Positions 34,926 to 45,600 of a DNA stretch of 64,000 nucleotides are shown here, in pieces. The number at the start of each line of letters is the position of its first letter. The first letter of the stretch is position 1. This DNA comes from Homalodisca vitripennis (lineage: Eukaryota; Arthropoda; Insecta; Hemiptera; Cicadellidae), in the NCBI RefSeq assembly GCF_021130785.1, contig NC_060214.1:109571001-109635000 (forward strand), written 5' to 3'. The position numbers and the translations under genes are program-made. The notes beneath the pieces were generated by a model. It worked only from the letters and a program-made list of their open reading frames with translations. It searched no databases and was not told the DNA's origin.

Positions 34926-36159
34926 ACAACTCTTACACCTGCTATTTTAAATTGTTTACTCCTGTAACACCTATTTCCTGGGCCTATTATAATTTGATGA
35001 GAACATCTTCTTTACTAGTAGTAGTTTACTACAAATATACTACACGATCAAAATGTCAATTAGATTTAACGTTCACTTAGAAAAATAATACAATGTAAAA
35101 ACATAAACACAAACATCGAGAGACACCAAAGCACTTTAGTGCATTAATTTACTGGATTATTTTCATGTAGCTTATAATTCCCGAAAGTTTAGTGGTCTAA
35201 GAATATTTTCACAACCACCCTGTACATATAGAGTGTTTTAGACGTCTCTACTGATATTTTAAGAAATTTTTTCGGGCCAGTAACAAATTTATATAATATA
35301 TTTAAGTAGCCTGTAAGTCGCTAGTCCCGCATACAGGCACCACTATTTTGTCTTTTTTTTTAATAACTTACTTGCTAAAAACCATTAGATGTATAATTTT
35401 TAAATGCATCATACAACTTTATACAACTGAGATATCTTATTTATAATGATTAAACAAAGACTTAACGATATTTGCCACTTTTTATGGGCTGCGGTTACTG
35501 GGAATAGGTTGCACTTCTAACGAAATACCCAGCTAATATCCTCTACATTAACGCAAAGATTACTTACCATAGTTTTAAAAGAAATACAGAGTTGTTTTAC
35601 ACTTCAAAATTCTTATAATAGGACATAGATGTTGTATGTTTATTCGTTGTCTATTGTTGTTGTTATATCAATAGCAAACATTGAATATCTTTAACAGCTA
35701 ATTATTGTGCAAACTTTACAACAGCTATGAAACAGTACAGAATCTTCTCGTTGAAATTGTATTCAGACGTTTTATTGGGGTCTGAAGTTAAATTTGTAAA
35801 GGCTGTCTATAAGACAGTTATTAAATAAAGATGTTATTTAAAATACTTTACAACTACGTGGCAATAATAATTAACGAAGTGAAAGCCTATTAAAACTTTG
35901 TAGAGATATCTGAAATACCCAGTATATGAATACGATACTATATTTTACAGACATACCAAATGACAAGGAAGGAGTCCGTGGACAAATCAAAAAAGGACTT
36001 ATCACTTGGTATTCTCAATACACAAATTCATACATCTGTCTATAGTTAAAATCAAATATACTAACTGGACTATTTATATTCTATGAGTGATTATACTGAA
36101 AAAGTAATTTTAAGAGTCATATTTCAAACTGGTTTTAATTTAGGACAAGCTGAGTGACT
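34926..36159. other. AT-rich DNA, no gene seen
   Basis: Nothing recognised. Confidence 0.35.
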
Positions 36160-36565
36160 AAAAAGCCTTAGCACTTGGTTCCAGAGTGACAGGATATTTG
36201 ACATGGGTAAGGTTAAGAGTAGGGGCCGCATCCTGTCAAGATCTCATGAGAAAGAATAGCGGGCTTTATATCTTAGTCATGTCACCGTGGAAAAAAGAAA
36301 GACTAGCTCTGTTTCAGTCACTTCCTGTCAAACTGGATAAGGGACATGTTTAGATCAGCAACAGCTCTTAAAATTCAGGTAGTTCCACCAACTCCAACAA
36401 TCATCTTCCGCAGTAGACTGGACCTATCGATCCACACTTATATCCTAATGTCTATATTTGAGATTACTAACGTGCCGCTCCTGTACATCCATCTGGTTAC
36501 CCGTACACTCGTATGTGATCCATACGGTTGTGCTGTACCTAGTTTAGGTTCTCATCTTTGCTTGA
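36160..36565 (-). repeat. dispersed repeat 'X', diverged copy in unit 2
   Basis: Same orientation and relative position (between T and U) as 16190-16352. Landmarks are GGTAAGGTTAAGAGTAGGGG, CCACCAACTCCAACAATCAT, CGCAGTAGACTGGACCTAT and GTGCCGCTCCTGTACATCCA. Plus frame 36346-36573 is incidental. Confidence 0.6.
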
Positions 36566-36579
36566 AAGTGTAGTTGGTT

Positions 36580-36935
36580 CAATGTTGTTTTACAAACTTC
36601 AATTTCTGATAAAATATTGACTCATACGCTTGTATGATGTATTTCTTAAAATATAGAAATCCTGTACATCAGTTTAACATACTTATTCACCATATAACAA
36701 TGAAATGTAATTTATTTAACTATTTAAATGTATATTTAGTTTTAATTGGCTTCTGGATAGTTACTACCTTAAATGGTATACCCGTATTCAACGCACGTCT
36801 ATGTAAGACTAAGTGTTCCGCTTATGATTGTCATAAGCCTAAGGTTATGTTACAAGTTGGTCGATGTGTTTCTACAGGTGTGTTGGCTTATTTAGTGATG
36901 GATATTTATTAAAAGATAGGTATGATTTAATAATA
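36580..36935 (+). repeat. block U of duplication unit 2
   Basis: Second copy of 16890-17310. The 92-codon frame at 36634-36912 runs through it but is interrupted in copy 1, so it is not treated as a gene. Confidence 0.65.
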
Positions 36936-37120
36936 TAAGACGGGAGTTACTGTCTAAAATATCATAACTTATTCGTAGTCAGTATTTGTTTTTAAAACGG
37001 TTGATTTGTTTAAAATCCAAACATAATAAGATTTTACTAAATTACATGATTGATTGCAATGTGGACAACTATTAATTACGACGCAGCCGATATATTAATA
37101 ATTTTCAACAGTTTTAGAAA

Positions 37121-38074
37121 GGGAGACCGTACCTTTTCAATGTTTATTAAATGGAAAACTGTGGTCTTACTATTATATCTTAAAAACTATTGGATCTAAA
37201 TAGCTGAAATTTTAAAACATTTTTAAACATTGGAAAACTATAAAAAATTAATTGCTTGTGTTTATTTTGATATATACTTCGTTATATATAATAAAAACGA
37301 CATACTAAAAATAGGTGTGCGGGGTTGAAACCGATGTGATGGAGCTGTGTGTATGAAATTTTAAGTCTCTATTATCATAGTTTATTATTCCTAGTTTATT
37401 ATATACGTTTCTGAAGATGAAAAAAACGCGATTAAAGTTTGAGCAGCAAAACTGTTCACTGTAAAAAACAACCAAATAAATAACTTTTATCTTCTATTTT
37501 AATTTTCAGTAACTTTATTTTCACTCTCTTTTTCTTGTTGTCTTTATTTTGCTTCTTTATGAGCTTTTCTTTACTCTTCACGCCAGGTCGAATGCCTAGC
37601 CTATCCAAATATTTTACTTTTCTTACTCGTCCTTCATTGAAACCAATGACTGCATCTGTTGTCACACGTTTTAGAGTACACACACAGCTTTAGGAAATCT
37701 TTTGACATATTGAAATATTGAAACATTCATTTGGGTTTTAGGTTTTCCCATAAAGACAGCGTTTTAGCAATTCTTCCTTGGCAATATCTCTGTATATATC
37801 CCTGTATAGGTTTTATTTCTTGTCAACAAACCTAAATTAAAACAAAAATTACTCTGGATAGTAAGTTTTATGAAAATCAAAAGTAAAATGGCATTACGTA
37901 ACTGTTACAGTTACAAGAATCTCAACAGCAAAACCACGCACTCAAATTCAAACATAATTCTCAACCAGACATTTCATATAAAGTATTATATATTTTCCTT
38001 GAAAAGAAAAAAATGAATGTTTTGATAGGGAAGGAAACATTTTTCTTTTTTAACCCCTAATGGTACGGTCTCCC
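37121..38074. mobile_element. 954-bp DNA transposon with GGGAGACCGTACC terminal inverted repeats
   Basis: TIRs 37121-37133 (GGGAGACCGTACC) and 38062-38074 are exact, and AAA/TTT on either side may extend them. Unit 1 lacks it: its sequence TTTCAAACAGATTTATTTAACACAATATAATAA (in two pieces, 17440-17475) spans the junction that in unit 2 is split between ATTTTCAACAG and TATAATAAAA. The insertion is therefore younger than the duplication. The interior carries the transposase-like fragment at 37456-37683. Superfamily unassigned, possibly Mutator- or Kolobok-related. Confidence 0.7.
37456..37683 (-). pseudogene. fragment resembling a Mutator-like transposase C-terminal segment
   Basis: Contains LKRVTTDAVIGFNEGR, then LDRLGIRPG and a Lys-rich end. 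The combination of an A-V-x-x-F-N-x-G phrase followed by L-x-x-L-G-I-x-P-G and basic residues resembles the tail of transposase-like proteins common in insect genomes. It is only 75 codons, with nothing convincing upstream, and lies wholly inside the TIR element. The family assignment rests on memory of the motif. Confidence 0.4.
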
Positions 38075-38084
38075 TTTTTCACGG

Positions 38085-38985
38085 TATAATAAAAGAAGGA
38101 AATAGTATAGCAAACAATGTGTCTCATAAAAGGCTTTGCTAATGTTGCTAGCAAAAGTCAAATGTTTATTTGCTCATTTTAAAAGGTTACACTTGTTGCT
38201 ATATCACATGTTAGAATGCCATTTGATTGTACTTAATTTGTTTACAAATTTATTCACCCCTCGATTTTCACGTTGCCATTATTGTTACGCGTAAGGCCAA
38301 TGTTAAAATTATCATTCAAACTCATCCTAAAGCCTATTTAGCGTAGCATTTTGAACGTATATAAATGGATCTACATGCAAACTTTCGAGTTTATAGGTTC
38401 TTTTGTTTTCGATATATCGTGTGAACAGACAAAGAGACAAATATTTCCAGCCCCTCGGCCGATAAGCTTCGCTAACACTCAATCAATAACATATTTATTG
38501 CTATAAACGACGTGTATTGCAATATGAGTATACTTCTGATAAGTAGAGTTTATATTTTACTATTTTTAATCTACTATATTCGTATTCTTTAAATAAAAGC
38601 ATATTTATTTATAATAATATAGCTGTAAAACAAAATCCACACGTTGAGCACAGCATTGATTCATATGCTAAACGAGTTAAGCTCGTAATTAGGGTGATCT
38701 GTGTATTGTTCAATAAGTACAGATTGAAGGGCTTTAACAGTACTTTAGCTTGATCTAACCATATGGCTTTATACAATGTACATTAGTGCAGAAAAGCTTA
38801 CAATTTTATCATTTATGTGATAAGTCAAATGTTAAACACCATAAGTCGAGAGTAAAACCATCTGATTACTAAAACAGAATATACAAATTCAGTTGAAGAT
38901 TTGCATACAAGTACTTTTATATACGTTTTTGTGAATATATTAAATTATAGTGATCATTGTGTTTGAATTTAACGCCATAGAATAA
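38085..38985 (+). repeat. block V of duplication unit 2
   Basis: Second copy of 17480-18320, best at 38610-38790. It ends about 0.9 kb before the 3' end of the cuticle-like gene, so the gene lies just outside the recognisable duplication. No second copy of the gene is visible after block V of unit 1. Confidence 0.7.
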
Positions 38986-39465
38986 AAAATTAAACTATAT
39001 TAAACTGATAATTTAGTTTTGTACGTAACATACGTCAGCCCAATTTTTTATTACACCTTGTCAGCACAGAGCACTAGCTAGTTGAGCTCACTAATTTTAA
39101 TAGTATACATTGAGCCCAAATAAGATAAAGGAAAAATTACACGAAATAAGTAAAATACCTTGAGGGGTTAATCAAGATGATTCAGATGTTATGATTTTTA
39201 AGGGTCCATAAATGTGTTTAATAACTAAAGGTGAAACATATTAATTTATAAATTGCCTTAAATTATTAAAATGTTTGGATTAAAGACCGTATTTCGGATA
39301 ATAACATTAATTCTACATACAGCACATATATTAATATAATATTGTTTGATGATTAGGTGCTTTTTAGTTTGAAAATACAGACTTACGTTTGCACCAGACT
39401 CTTATGTTATTAATTAGGTCCAATAAAGAATTCATAGTTTTCTTCTGTATCTATCTATCAAGAAC

Positions 39466-39514
<49 letters not shown>

Positions 39515-39735
39515 GATAGAAATTCTTTATATATTTAGAATACCATTTTTTGTTTCTTCTTGCAAATTTTAATTCAATTTTTCTAGTAAAGTAAAAATCA
39601 TCTTAACGACATAAATAACTTTTCACTATAGCAAGTGAAATATAAAATTAATATTCCCATCGGCTTAAGTACTCCAGTTTTACTGTATGGATGAAGGTTT
39701 AAAAACAATAAGAAGAATAAGAGGGAAATGAGAAT
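38986..39735. other. AT-rich intergenic DNA with (TA)n at 39470-39511
   Basis: Between block V and the poly(A) signal of the cuticle-like gene. It contains only a TA microsatellite and A/T-rich sequence. Confidence 0.5.
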
Positions 39736-39741
39736 TTTATT
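39736..39741 (-). terminator. polyadenylation signal AATAAA of the cuticle-like gene
   Basis: AATAAA on the minus strand 114 nt after the stop codon; the nearest good candidate downstream of exon 3. Confidence 0.55.
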
Positions 39742-39854
39742 TCAATTTCAAATTTTGACAGGGTAGAGGGTAAAAATCGTTGAAGCCAATGTACTGGTAG
39801 TTCCAATCGTGGGTTTGAAGAGACTAGACATCAGTAGTACCAGTTGTTTCATCT

Positions 39855-39982
39855 CTAGTAGTACCTTCCGTAGGCATAGCCGTAGGGGTTGTAGGCACCA
39901 TATGCAGGGGCGGAGTAGGCATAACCGTAGGAAGCAGCAGGGGCATATGGGTAGGCAGAGTAAGCAGAAGCAACGGGGTATC
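39855..39982 (-). CDS. exon 3 of the cuticle-like gene (Y/A/P-rich tail and stop)
   Basis: 128 nt after acceptor TTTTTCAG. It completes a Gly codon, then encodes 41 residues made almost wholly of Y, A, P, S and G, including N-P-Y-G-Y and ending G-R-Y-Y before TAG. An opposite-strand frame over the same interval is a by-product of the repetitive codons. Confidence 0.85.
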
Positions 39983-42346
39983 CTGAAAAAAAATTAAATT
40001 TAGCATAGATTAAACATATTATATTACATAAAGTTGAGTATACTCCACGTTAAATTAATAAGAAAAGTTATTTTAACATTTAATTTATTTTTAAAACAAA
40101 TAAAACAAGGATATGTCTTCCATTACGTATAATTTCAAATACTAAATTTATTAGTTTAATTTCATCAGCTTAGCGTAGCTTTATAAAAGTACGAAAAATA
40201 TGTTCATTGCATAAAAGGCAACGAAGATACTTTTTTCTTTGTTTTAAATGGAAGGTTCAATTGCGTTTCAGCAAATTTGTCAATTCTGGTGTAATAACAT
40301 TTGTACTCTTTTATCTTTCTTGATTTATATCGAATATATGGAATAATAAAATTTTAATATTCCTCTTTGTTGTCAGAGATGGTGTTTTCAAACATAAGAT
40401 TCAACAAATACCTCACTTTTTCATTTTTTTCAACGTTCTGATAGATTGAACGTTCAAAAGTTATTAGAATTTACTACATTCGTATTAAATAATGTATAAC
40501 AATTATGGATAATAATGTACTTGAATACTATTACTAATTTTCAAGTAATTTTACGTGTTATGTAAGGGATTTCAAAATTAATTTCTAAAAAGAGGCACTC
40601 ACCAGCAGAGTAGGCGGAGTACAGGACCTGTTTCTTTTCCCTCTTAAGCTGGGCCATCGCCACAACTACTACAGCGACCAGGAGGACGAGCTGAAATAGA
40701 AATCACATTTTATTAATATCCATAACATTCAGAAGGATAATACATTGGGTACATTTACTATAAATATTTATTGAGTCCATTTCAATTTTTATATTATGTT
40801 GTCAATCTCACGAATGCAATTCTTTTGTTATCGGTTAAATTAATCAGAGCTGTCTTTCTATCATTGAATTATGATATTAGCTAATATGACAATATAAATA
40901 CGACGTAAATAATATCACAAATTTTCGTATTTTAGAATTGGATAATTTGAATTGAAGTTTTGTATACTGTACTTTAAATATTACTTCGGTTTATAGACAC
41001 CTGTGCACATGTATTATAGGCACCTGTGCACCTGTGCACCTGTGCACCTGTGCACATGTCTACATATTCAAAATATCGGTTTTTTTAGATCATAGTACAC
41101 TATGATCTATAATACACTATATTGTTTTTTTAACTTTTAAAACGTATTTAAAAACTTTCTTAATGATTTGGGTTAGTTAAAAATGTCGAAATTTACGGGT
41201 AATTTGTAAATAATTAACATGGAATATTAGGCATTTATAACGTAGATCATCTAGTTATATAAATTAAAACAACACTGTTATACAAAAAAATGTTGTATTA
41301 GCTTTTGGCATAATATGTTAAAGAGCTGACAAAGTTTAACCTTATTTTATAAGTCAGCTTTCAATTTAAAATTTTTCCACATTTTAACTATTTTGTATTA
41401 TCATAAATATTAAAAGCCGTAGGTATCACTGAAATGAAAAGGAACAAATTATCATTGAATACACATTTAAATTTGAAACCATTAATTTATTCAAGTTCTG
41501 AATCTGCAAAATAATATGTAATAATATGAATAGGATATATATGCACTAACGATATGTAATTAACCATGATAAATGACATCTATCAACTATAGAAACTCTG
41601 CTAATTTTTGTATAATGTGTTTTTTGCTATGTCAAGGTTTTCAAAAAACAAATTAAAATATTTATATTTGACTCCCTTGACTGGGATGTTTATAAGACTT
41701 GCAATACTGATGGCAAGAAATCAAGCGAACGCAACGGGCCGTGGTCGAGCTGCGAATGAGTATATGTGATAACTATTATCGTATACTAACTTTGTTAATA
41801 GTATCTTTAAATCACGATATCGCGTTATTACTATCATATACTAAAGTAGCAGAAACCAATTTTGAAGGAATGAAATAAAATTATGTACTTCTAAAGCTTT
41901 TCTGACTGTACTTTATAAAGCAATTTTTATTTTAATATTACACGAATATTAAAATAAAACTTTAAAATCTGTTCCAACTAAGGAGGTGGTATGCATGAAA
42001 ATTATTTCATTCCTTACTTACACTTACTTACTCCATTCCTTATTTTATTTTATTCCAAATTCCTTACAGACACGTATGTTATTAACTTAAAGATATTAAC
42101 GGTTATTTATTTTTAAGAGAAATATTGTGTCCATTATATATTTTCTACTACTCACATAATTTGGAATTTTTAAAGTTTATCGTAGCCAAATCTACATGTA
42201 AAATAAGTATATTTGTGATCTGCTCATTGATTACGGAGCAACCGCGAAGATCAATCAATTCATAATACTAATAGTGTCTGGTAAAAATGCGAACCCATTA
42301 TTTTAATATTTAAGGTAAAACTTACGAGAACTTTGCAGGCGGCCAT
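39855..42346 (-). CDS. small secreted Tyr/Ala/Pro-rich cuticle-like protein, three exons
   Basis: Spliced gene read on the minus strand: exon 1 42346-42326, exon 2 40690-40603, exon 3 39982-39855 (TAG stop at 39857-39855), giving 78 residues. Introns are 1635 and 620 bp in phases 0 and 1, with donors GTAAG and GTGAGTG and acceptors TTTCAG and TTTTTCAG. Residues 1-20 form a signal peptide (MAACK, then a Leu/Val core, ending A-M-A before Q21). A short basic patch (K23 R24, K26 K27) follows. The rest is low complexity with YSAY, YPYAP, YGYAY and ending YGRYY. The predicted mature 58 residues hold about 16 Tyr and 13 Ala. Such short Y/A/P-rich secreted proteins are usual among insect cuticle or other extracellular structural proteins. 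There is no Rebers-Riddiford chitin-binding consensus, so chitin binding is not supported. Coding exons are much richer in G+C than the surroundings. AATAAA lies at 39741-39736, about 115 nt past the stop. The gene model is well supported; the role is inferred from composition. Confidence 0.85.
40603..40690 (-). CDS. exon 2 of the cuticle-like gene (rest of signal peptide, basic linker)
   Basis: 88 nt between acceptor CTATTTCAG and donor GTGAGTG. It encodes 29 residues: the hydrophobic Leu/Val core, the A-M-A cleavage context, a basic KREKK stretch and the first YSAYS motif. It ends in phase 1. Confidence 0.85.
40998..41060. repeat. 8-bp minisatellite (CACCTGTG)n inside intron 1
   Basis: Four exact head-to-tail copies of CACCTGTG at 41021-41052 followed by a degenerate copy, with one more copy at 40998. 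Each unit contains CACCTG, an E-box of the type bound by bHLH and Snail-class factors. It lies about 1.3 kb into the first intron of the cuticle-like gene. A regulatory role is possible but only inferred. Confidence 0.7.
42326..42346 (-). CDS. exon 1 of the cuticle-like gene (start codon, first 7 codons)
   Basis: ATG at 42346-42344 in the context CAACATGG, a good insect Kozak context. It encodes MAACKVL and ends at a phase-0 donor, GTAAGTTT. Splitting the signal peptide over a tiny first exon and a distant second exon is the usual layout of insect cuticle protein genes. Confidence 0.85.
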
Positions 42347-42411
42347 GTTGATAACTCAGATCTGTAGAGCGAGAACTGATATTTGCGGTAAGACAGATGG
42401 AGGTTTATATA
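42347..42411 (-). promoter_or_regulatory. core promoter and 5' UTR of the cuticle-like gene
   Basis: On the minus strand TATATAAA lies at 42411-42404. An arthropod initiator TCAGT lies at 42379-42375, with its A (42377) 34 nt downstream of the first T of the TATA box. That implies a 5' UTR of about 31 nt before the ATG at 42346. The region just upstream (42412-42490) is strongly G+C-rich, unlike its flanks. TATA plus Inr fits a strongly or stage-specifically expressed cuticle gene. Confidence 0.7.
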
Positions 42412-42599
42412 GTAGCCGGGTGGGGCACGGGGCCCGGGACCTTGGTGGCGACGCTTCCTGTAAATTGTGGGGCCGCCGCAGATTCGCAACCGGCCAATTA
42501 TTTCGGGACACGAAACTGGACTAATTCCAAGCCCACATCGATAAATTAATCACAGGTTCTATTTCTCTTTTTGATACACCGAGTTGATCCTGAAAGTGA

Positions 42600-43160
42600 T
42601 AACACATACTGTGATACACATAGCGCAGTTGATTCAATCTGAATGTTGAGTTTAGCTCCAGTTCACCATCCTCGAAGTGCAGCATCTAGAATGTAACATT
42701 CTCACTGACTTGGAGTCATGTTCGTCCGAAGAGAAGCCCAAGCTCAATTGTGCAACTGATGAGACAATAAGAATACCTCTTCACCTAGATTACACTTAAT
42801 TATTTAGTCTAGATGTGTCATTTGTCAAAACGAAAAAAAGTTAATTTTCTGCTTCTTAGTGTTTTGTCTGTGATAGCGTTATTTTGGAAATATGATTTGT
42901 GAAAGAGACTAATTTTGGCGAAAGTCAAAATGATAAAGTATCAAAAGAACGCAGTGACTTAACGTCATCTTGCCTATAGAACACCTAGTTTTGTACCCAA
43001 GGTATCTCTGATTTCGAAACGATCCAAAGAGTTCGTTGAGATCTTCTTAGTCCCTGACTTTTTTGGATCTCCAGATTCCAGGGGTCAAGTCTGTGACAGT
43101 GTCAGACTTCAGACTAACATGAACTGGAGATACCAACATTCGCAAACTTTAGAGTTCCGT
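42600..43160. mobile_element. foldback element related to the 11.8-kb copy
   Basis: 42635-42740 and 43040-43150 are imperfect inverted arms (GAATGTTG...CTCCAGTTCA against its complement at the right end; GACTTGGAGTCATGTT against the ATTCCAGGGGTCAAGTC region). Both resemble 11820-12050 and 55430-55560. It lies 250 bp upstream of the cuticle-like gene promoter. Confidence 0.5.
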
Positions 43161-43930
43161 TGATTATATAATACTCCCATTCATTCTATGTAGCATCGGA
43201 TATGTAAAATTAGCACACCTTAGAAATTTTTTTTGTGGTCAAAAAGTACTTCTAGGTTTGTCAACGTTAAACAAATCGATCTTTTCCAGAATATAAACAT
43301 TTTGATTGGTATTATTTTATTAAAAAGCTTGACTTAGCTTACTTTCTGGAACATGTAATGTTGGATATCTTCATCGAAACTAAAAATGTTGTATATGGTT
43401 GAAAAAATACAGATGGCGTGTGAAGCGTAGATAAGATAGTGGTAAACCACTTTATACGTTACTAGCTATAATCTTCCCTTTGTTTACCACGCTGTTTGCC
43501 ATAATCAAAAGGAACCCATCATTAGTATTATATAGATAAATTATTGCCATATTCTGATATCGGTATCTCCGAATCAACTGCAATATTAAATGTCTATGCT
43601 TAATTGGGTGGGATTTTAGGTCAAAGAGTATGACGGCGAGGCAAATAAGAATTTTATTTTAGGTGCCGGTTTGTCCTTTGCCTACCATACATTAAGTAAC
43701 GTGATTGTGTATTCAAAATTAAATCTGGTCGATTAATGTTCTATTATTTAGGGAATATACCAGTTTTAATGGTTTGAAAAAGTTTTCATGATACGATTTG
43801 AAACATGTGAAAACAATTTAATAAACTTATAATTATAACAATTAAAGTTTTATTTTTTAAATGTTTTATTTAAAATTTATTGTTTGTAACAATAAAAGGA
43901 TTGTATACAATTTACATGTTAAAAATAATG
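43161..43930. other. AT-rich DNA, no gene seen
   Basis: Nothing recognised. Confidence 0.35.
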
Positions 43931-43980
43931 TTAACACAACGTTTCGAGGATGACAATCCATCGTCTTCTTCGGGTGTAAA
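43931..43980 (-). repeat. distant copy of the hammerhead-like repeat
   Basis: On minus: CCGAAGAAGACGATG, loop, CATCCTCGAAACGTTGTG. The bases differ from the 31-kb copy, but the arms still pair (GATG with CATC and GA with TC, around a C-C mismatch), which is covariation rather than simple sequence conservation. Confidence 0.55.
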
Positions 43981-44859
43981 ATATTTTAATACATGCGTTT
44001 CAGCACTAATGAAAAAATTAAATAAATGTTCTATACCTGCGAAATAGAATGGATTTTAATCAATTTAAAATTAGTGTTATGTGGTGTTAGAATAAACTAA
44101 ATAGATACTTCATAATTAAAACAAATTACCGGTTTATATTGATTATAACTTATTATATTGTGAACTTGTAAATAAATTTTTATTTATCACTTTAGTAAGT
44201 AAATGAACTTTTAAACTAAATTTAGATTTGTATTATAAAAATTTAAAAATGTAAAAATAAGTGCTATCAATGGTTCTAGAGTAGTAGTTTCGCCATTATT
44301 AAAATTTTAGGATATGGTGTTTTTGTTTTGCAGATTAATTTTTTTCAGTCTCGCAATTGTTAGAAAGAATCACTTATGTAGCCTATTTCGTCCTTCCAAC
44401 AGAGAACTTGAATATTGCAGCATCATTATTCGTTTCAAGTCAGAATTAAATTAAAATGGAATCAACGTAGAAAGTTTAATCGTTAAAAAAATGTAAAATT
44501 CAATAATGTTAGTTATAAAATGTGATTGGTCACTATTAGGTGTTTATTATAATAAGCTTCAGTTCATAATTCAGGGTTATAAGTAGTTTAAGGCCGATGG
44601 CTAGAGCATAAATTAGCCTCATAAAATATTAATTGGGGATGGACTGGTGTTACAAGGGTGATTTGCTGAAGTCCCGGAGAGGGAATTCAGATGGATACGT
44701 TTCAAAACTGTGCATTAGGGTTACATTAATCAATACAGCGTATCTCGCCGTCATAAAGTTTTTACATATTTTGATACCTGCAAGGAAGGCAAATTGTATA
44801 GGCTTTTAATTCTATAGAGTAAAAAAAATATTACATTTCCTTTTAGGTACCAAAATATA
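43981..44859. other. AT-rich DNA, no gene seen
   Basis: Nothing recognised. Confidence 0.35.
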
Positions 44860-45600
44860 TATACAGAAAGGTGAGTTTTGGGTTCATTTTGACAATGGTT
44901 GCGATGCCGCAGATTCGAATATGTATCAGAGCTACATAAAGGGAATAAGGAGTATAAAATATTCTTTGGTTGAAAGCTTTATAGCATTGGAGGGATCTTT
45001 CAAAATATAATACTTAAAATATTTAATTTCATTTCAAAAAGATTTTATTTCACTGTATTAACAAAATTTACAAGAGATTGGTAGAAAGCAGAAATATCAA
45101 ACAGAAAGATGAGTTTAAGGTTCATTATGAAACTGGGTGCGATGTAAGAGTTACCTTGTGAATGACGAGATAATGAGGATAGTGCACAAGAATTTTTGCC
45201 TCAGATTCGAATATGTATCAGAGCTGCATAAAGGGAATAAGGAGTATAAAATATTCTTTGGATGAAAGCTTTATAGCATTGGAGGGATCTTTTAAAATAT
45301 AATACTTAAAATATTTAATTTCATTTAAAAAAGATTTTATTTCACTGTATTAACAAAATTTACAAGAGATTGATAGAAAGCAGAAATATCAAACAGAAAG
45401 ATGAGTTTAAGGTTCATTATGAAACTGGGTGCGATGTAAGAGTTACCTTGTGAATGACGAGATAATGAGGATAGTGCACAAGAATTTTTCCACAGATTCG
45501 AATATGTATCAGAGCTACAACTGATACGTAAAGGGAATAAGGAGTATAGAATATTTTTTGGATGGAAGATTTATAGCATTGGAAGGATCTCAAACACAAA
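44860..45600 (+). repeat. tandem repeat of 291-292 bp, about 2.5 copies
   Basis: AGATTCGAATATGTATCAG recurs at 44911, 45203 and 45494. Copies share ACATAAAGGGAATAAGGAGT, GAAAGCTTTATAGCATTGG and CAAACAGAAAGATGAG and are nearly identical between the last two periods. The first copy lacks about 60 bp before AGATTCG. Non-coding; a frame at 45599-45417 minus is incidental. Confidence 0.8.

Noticed and set aside
39809..39997. Plus-strand Arg/His-rich frame and a second minus frame (40006-39824)
   Set aside because: Both are off-frame readings of exon 3 of the cuticle-like gene.
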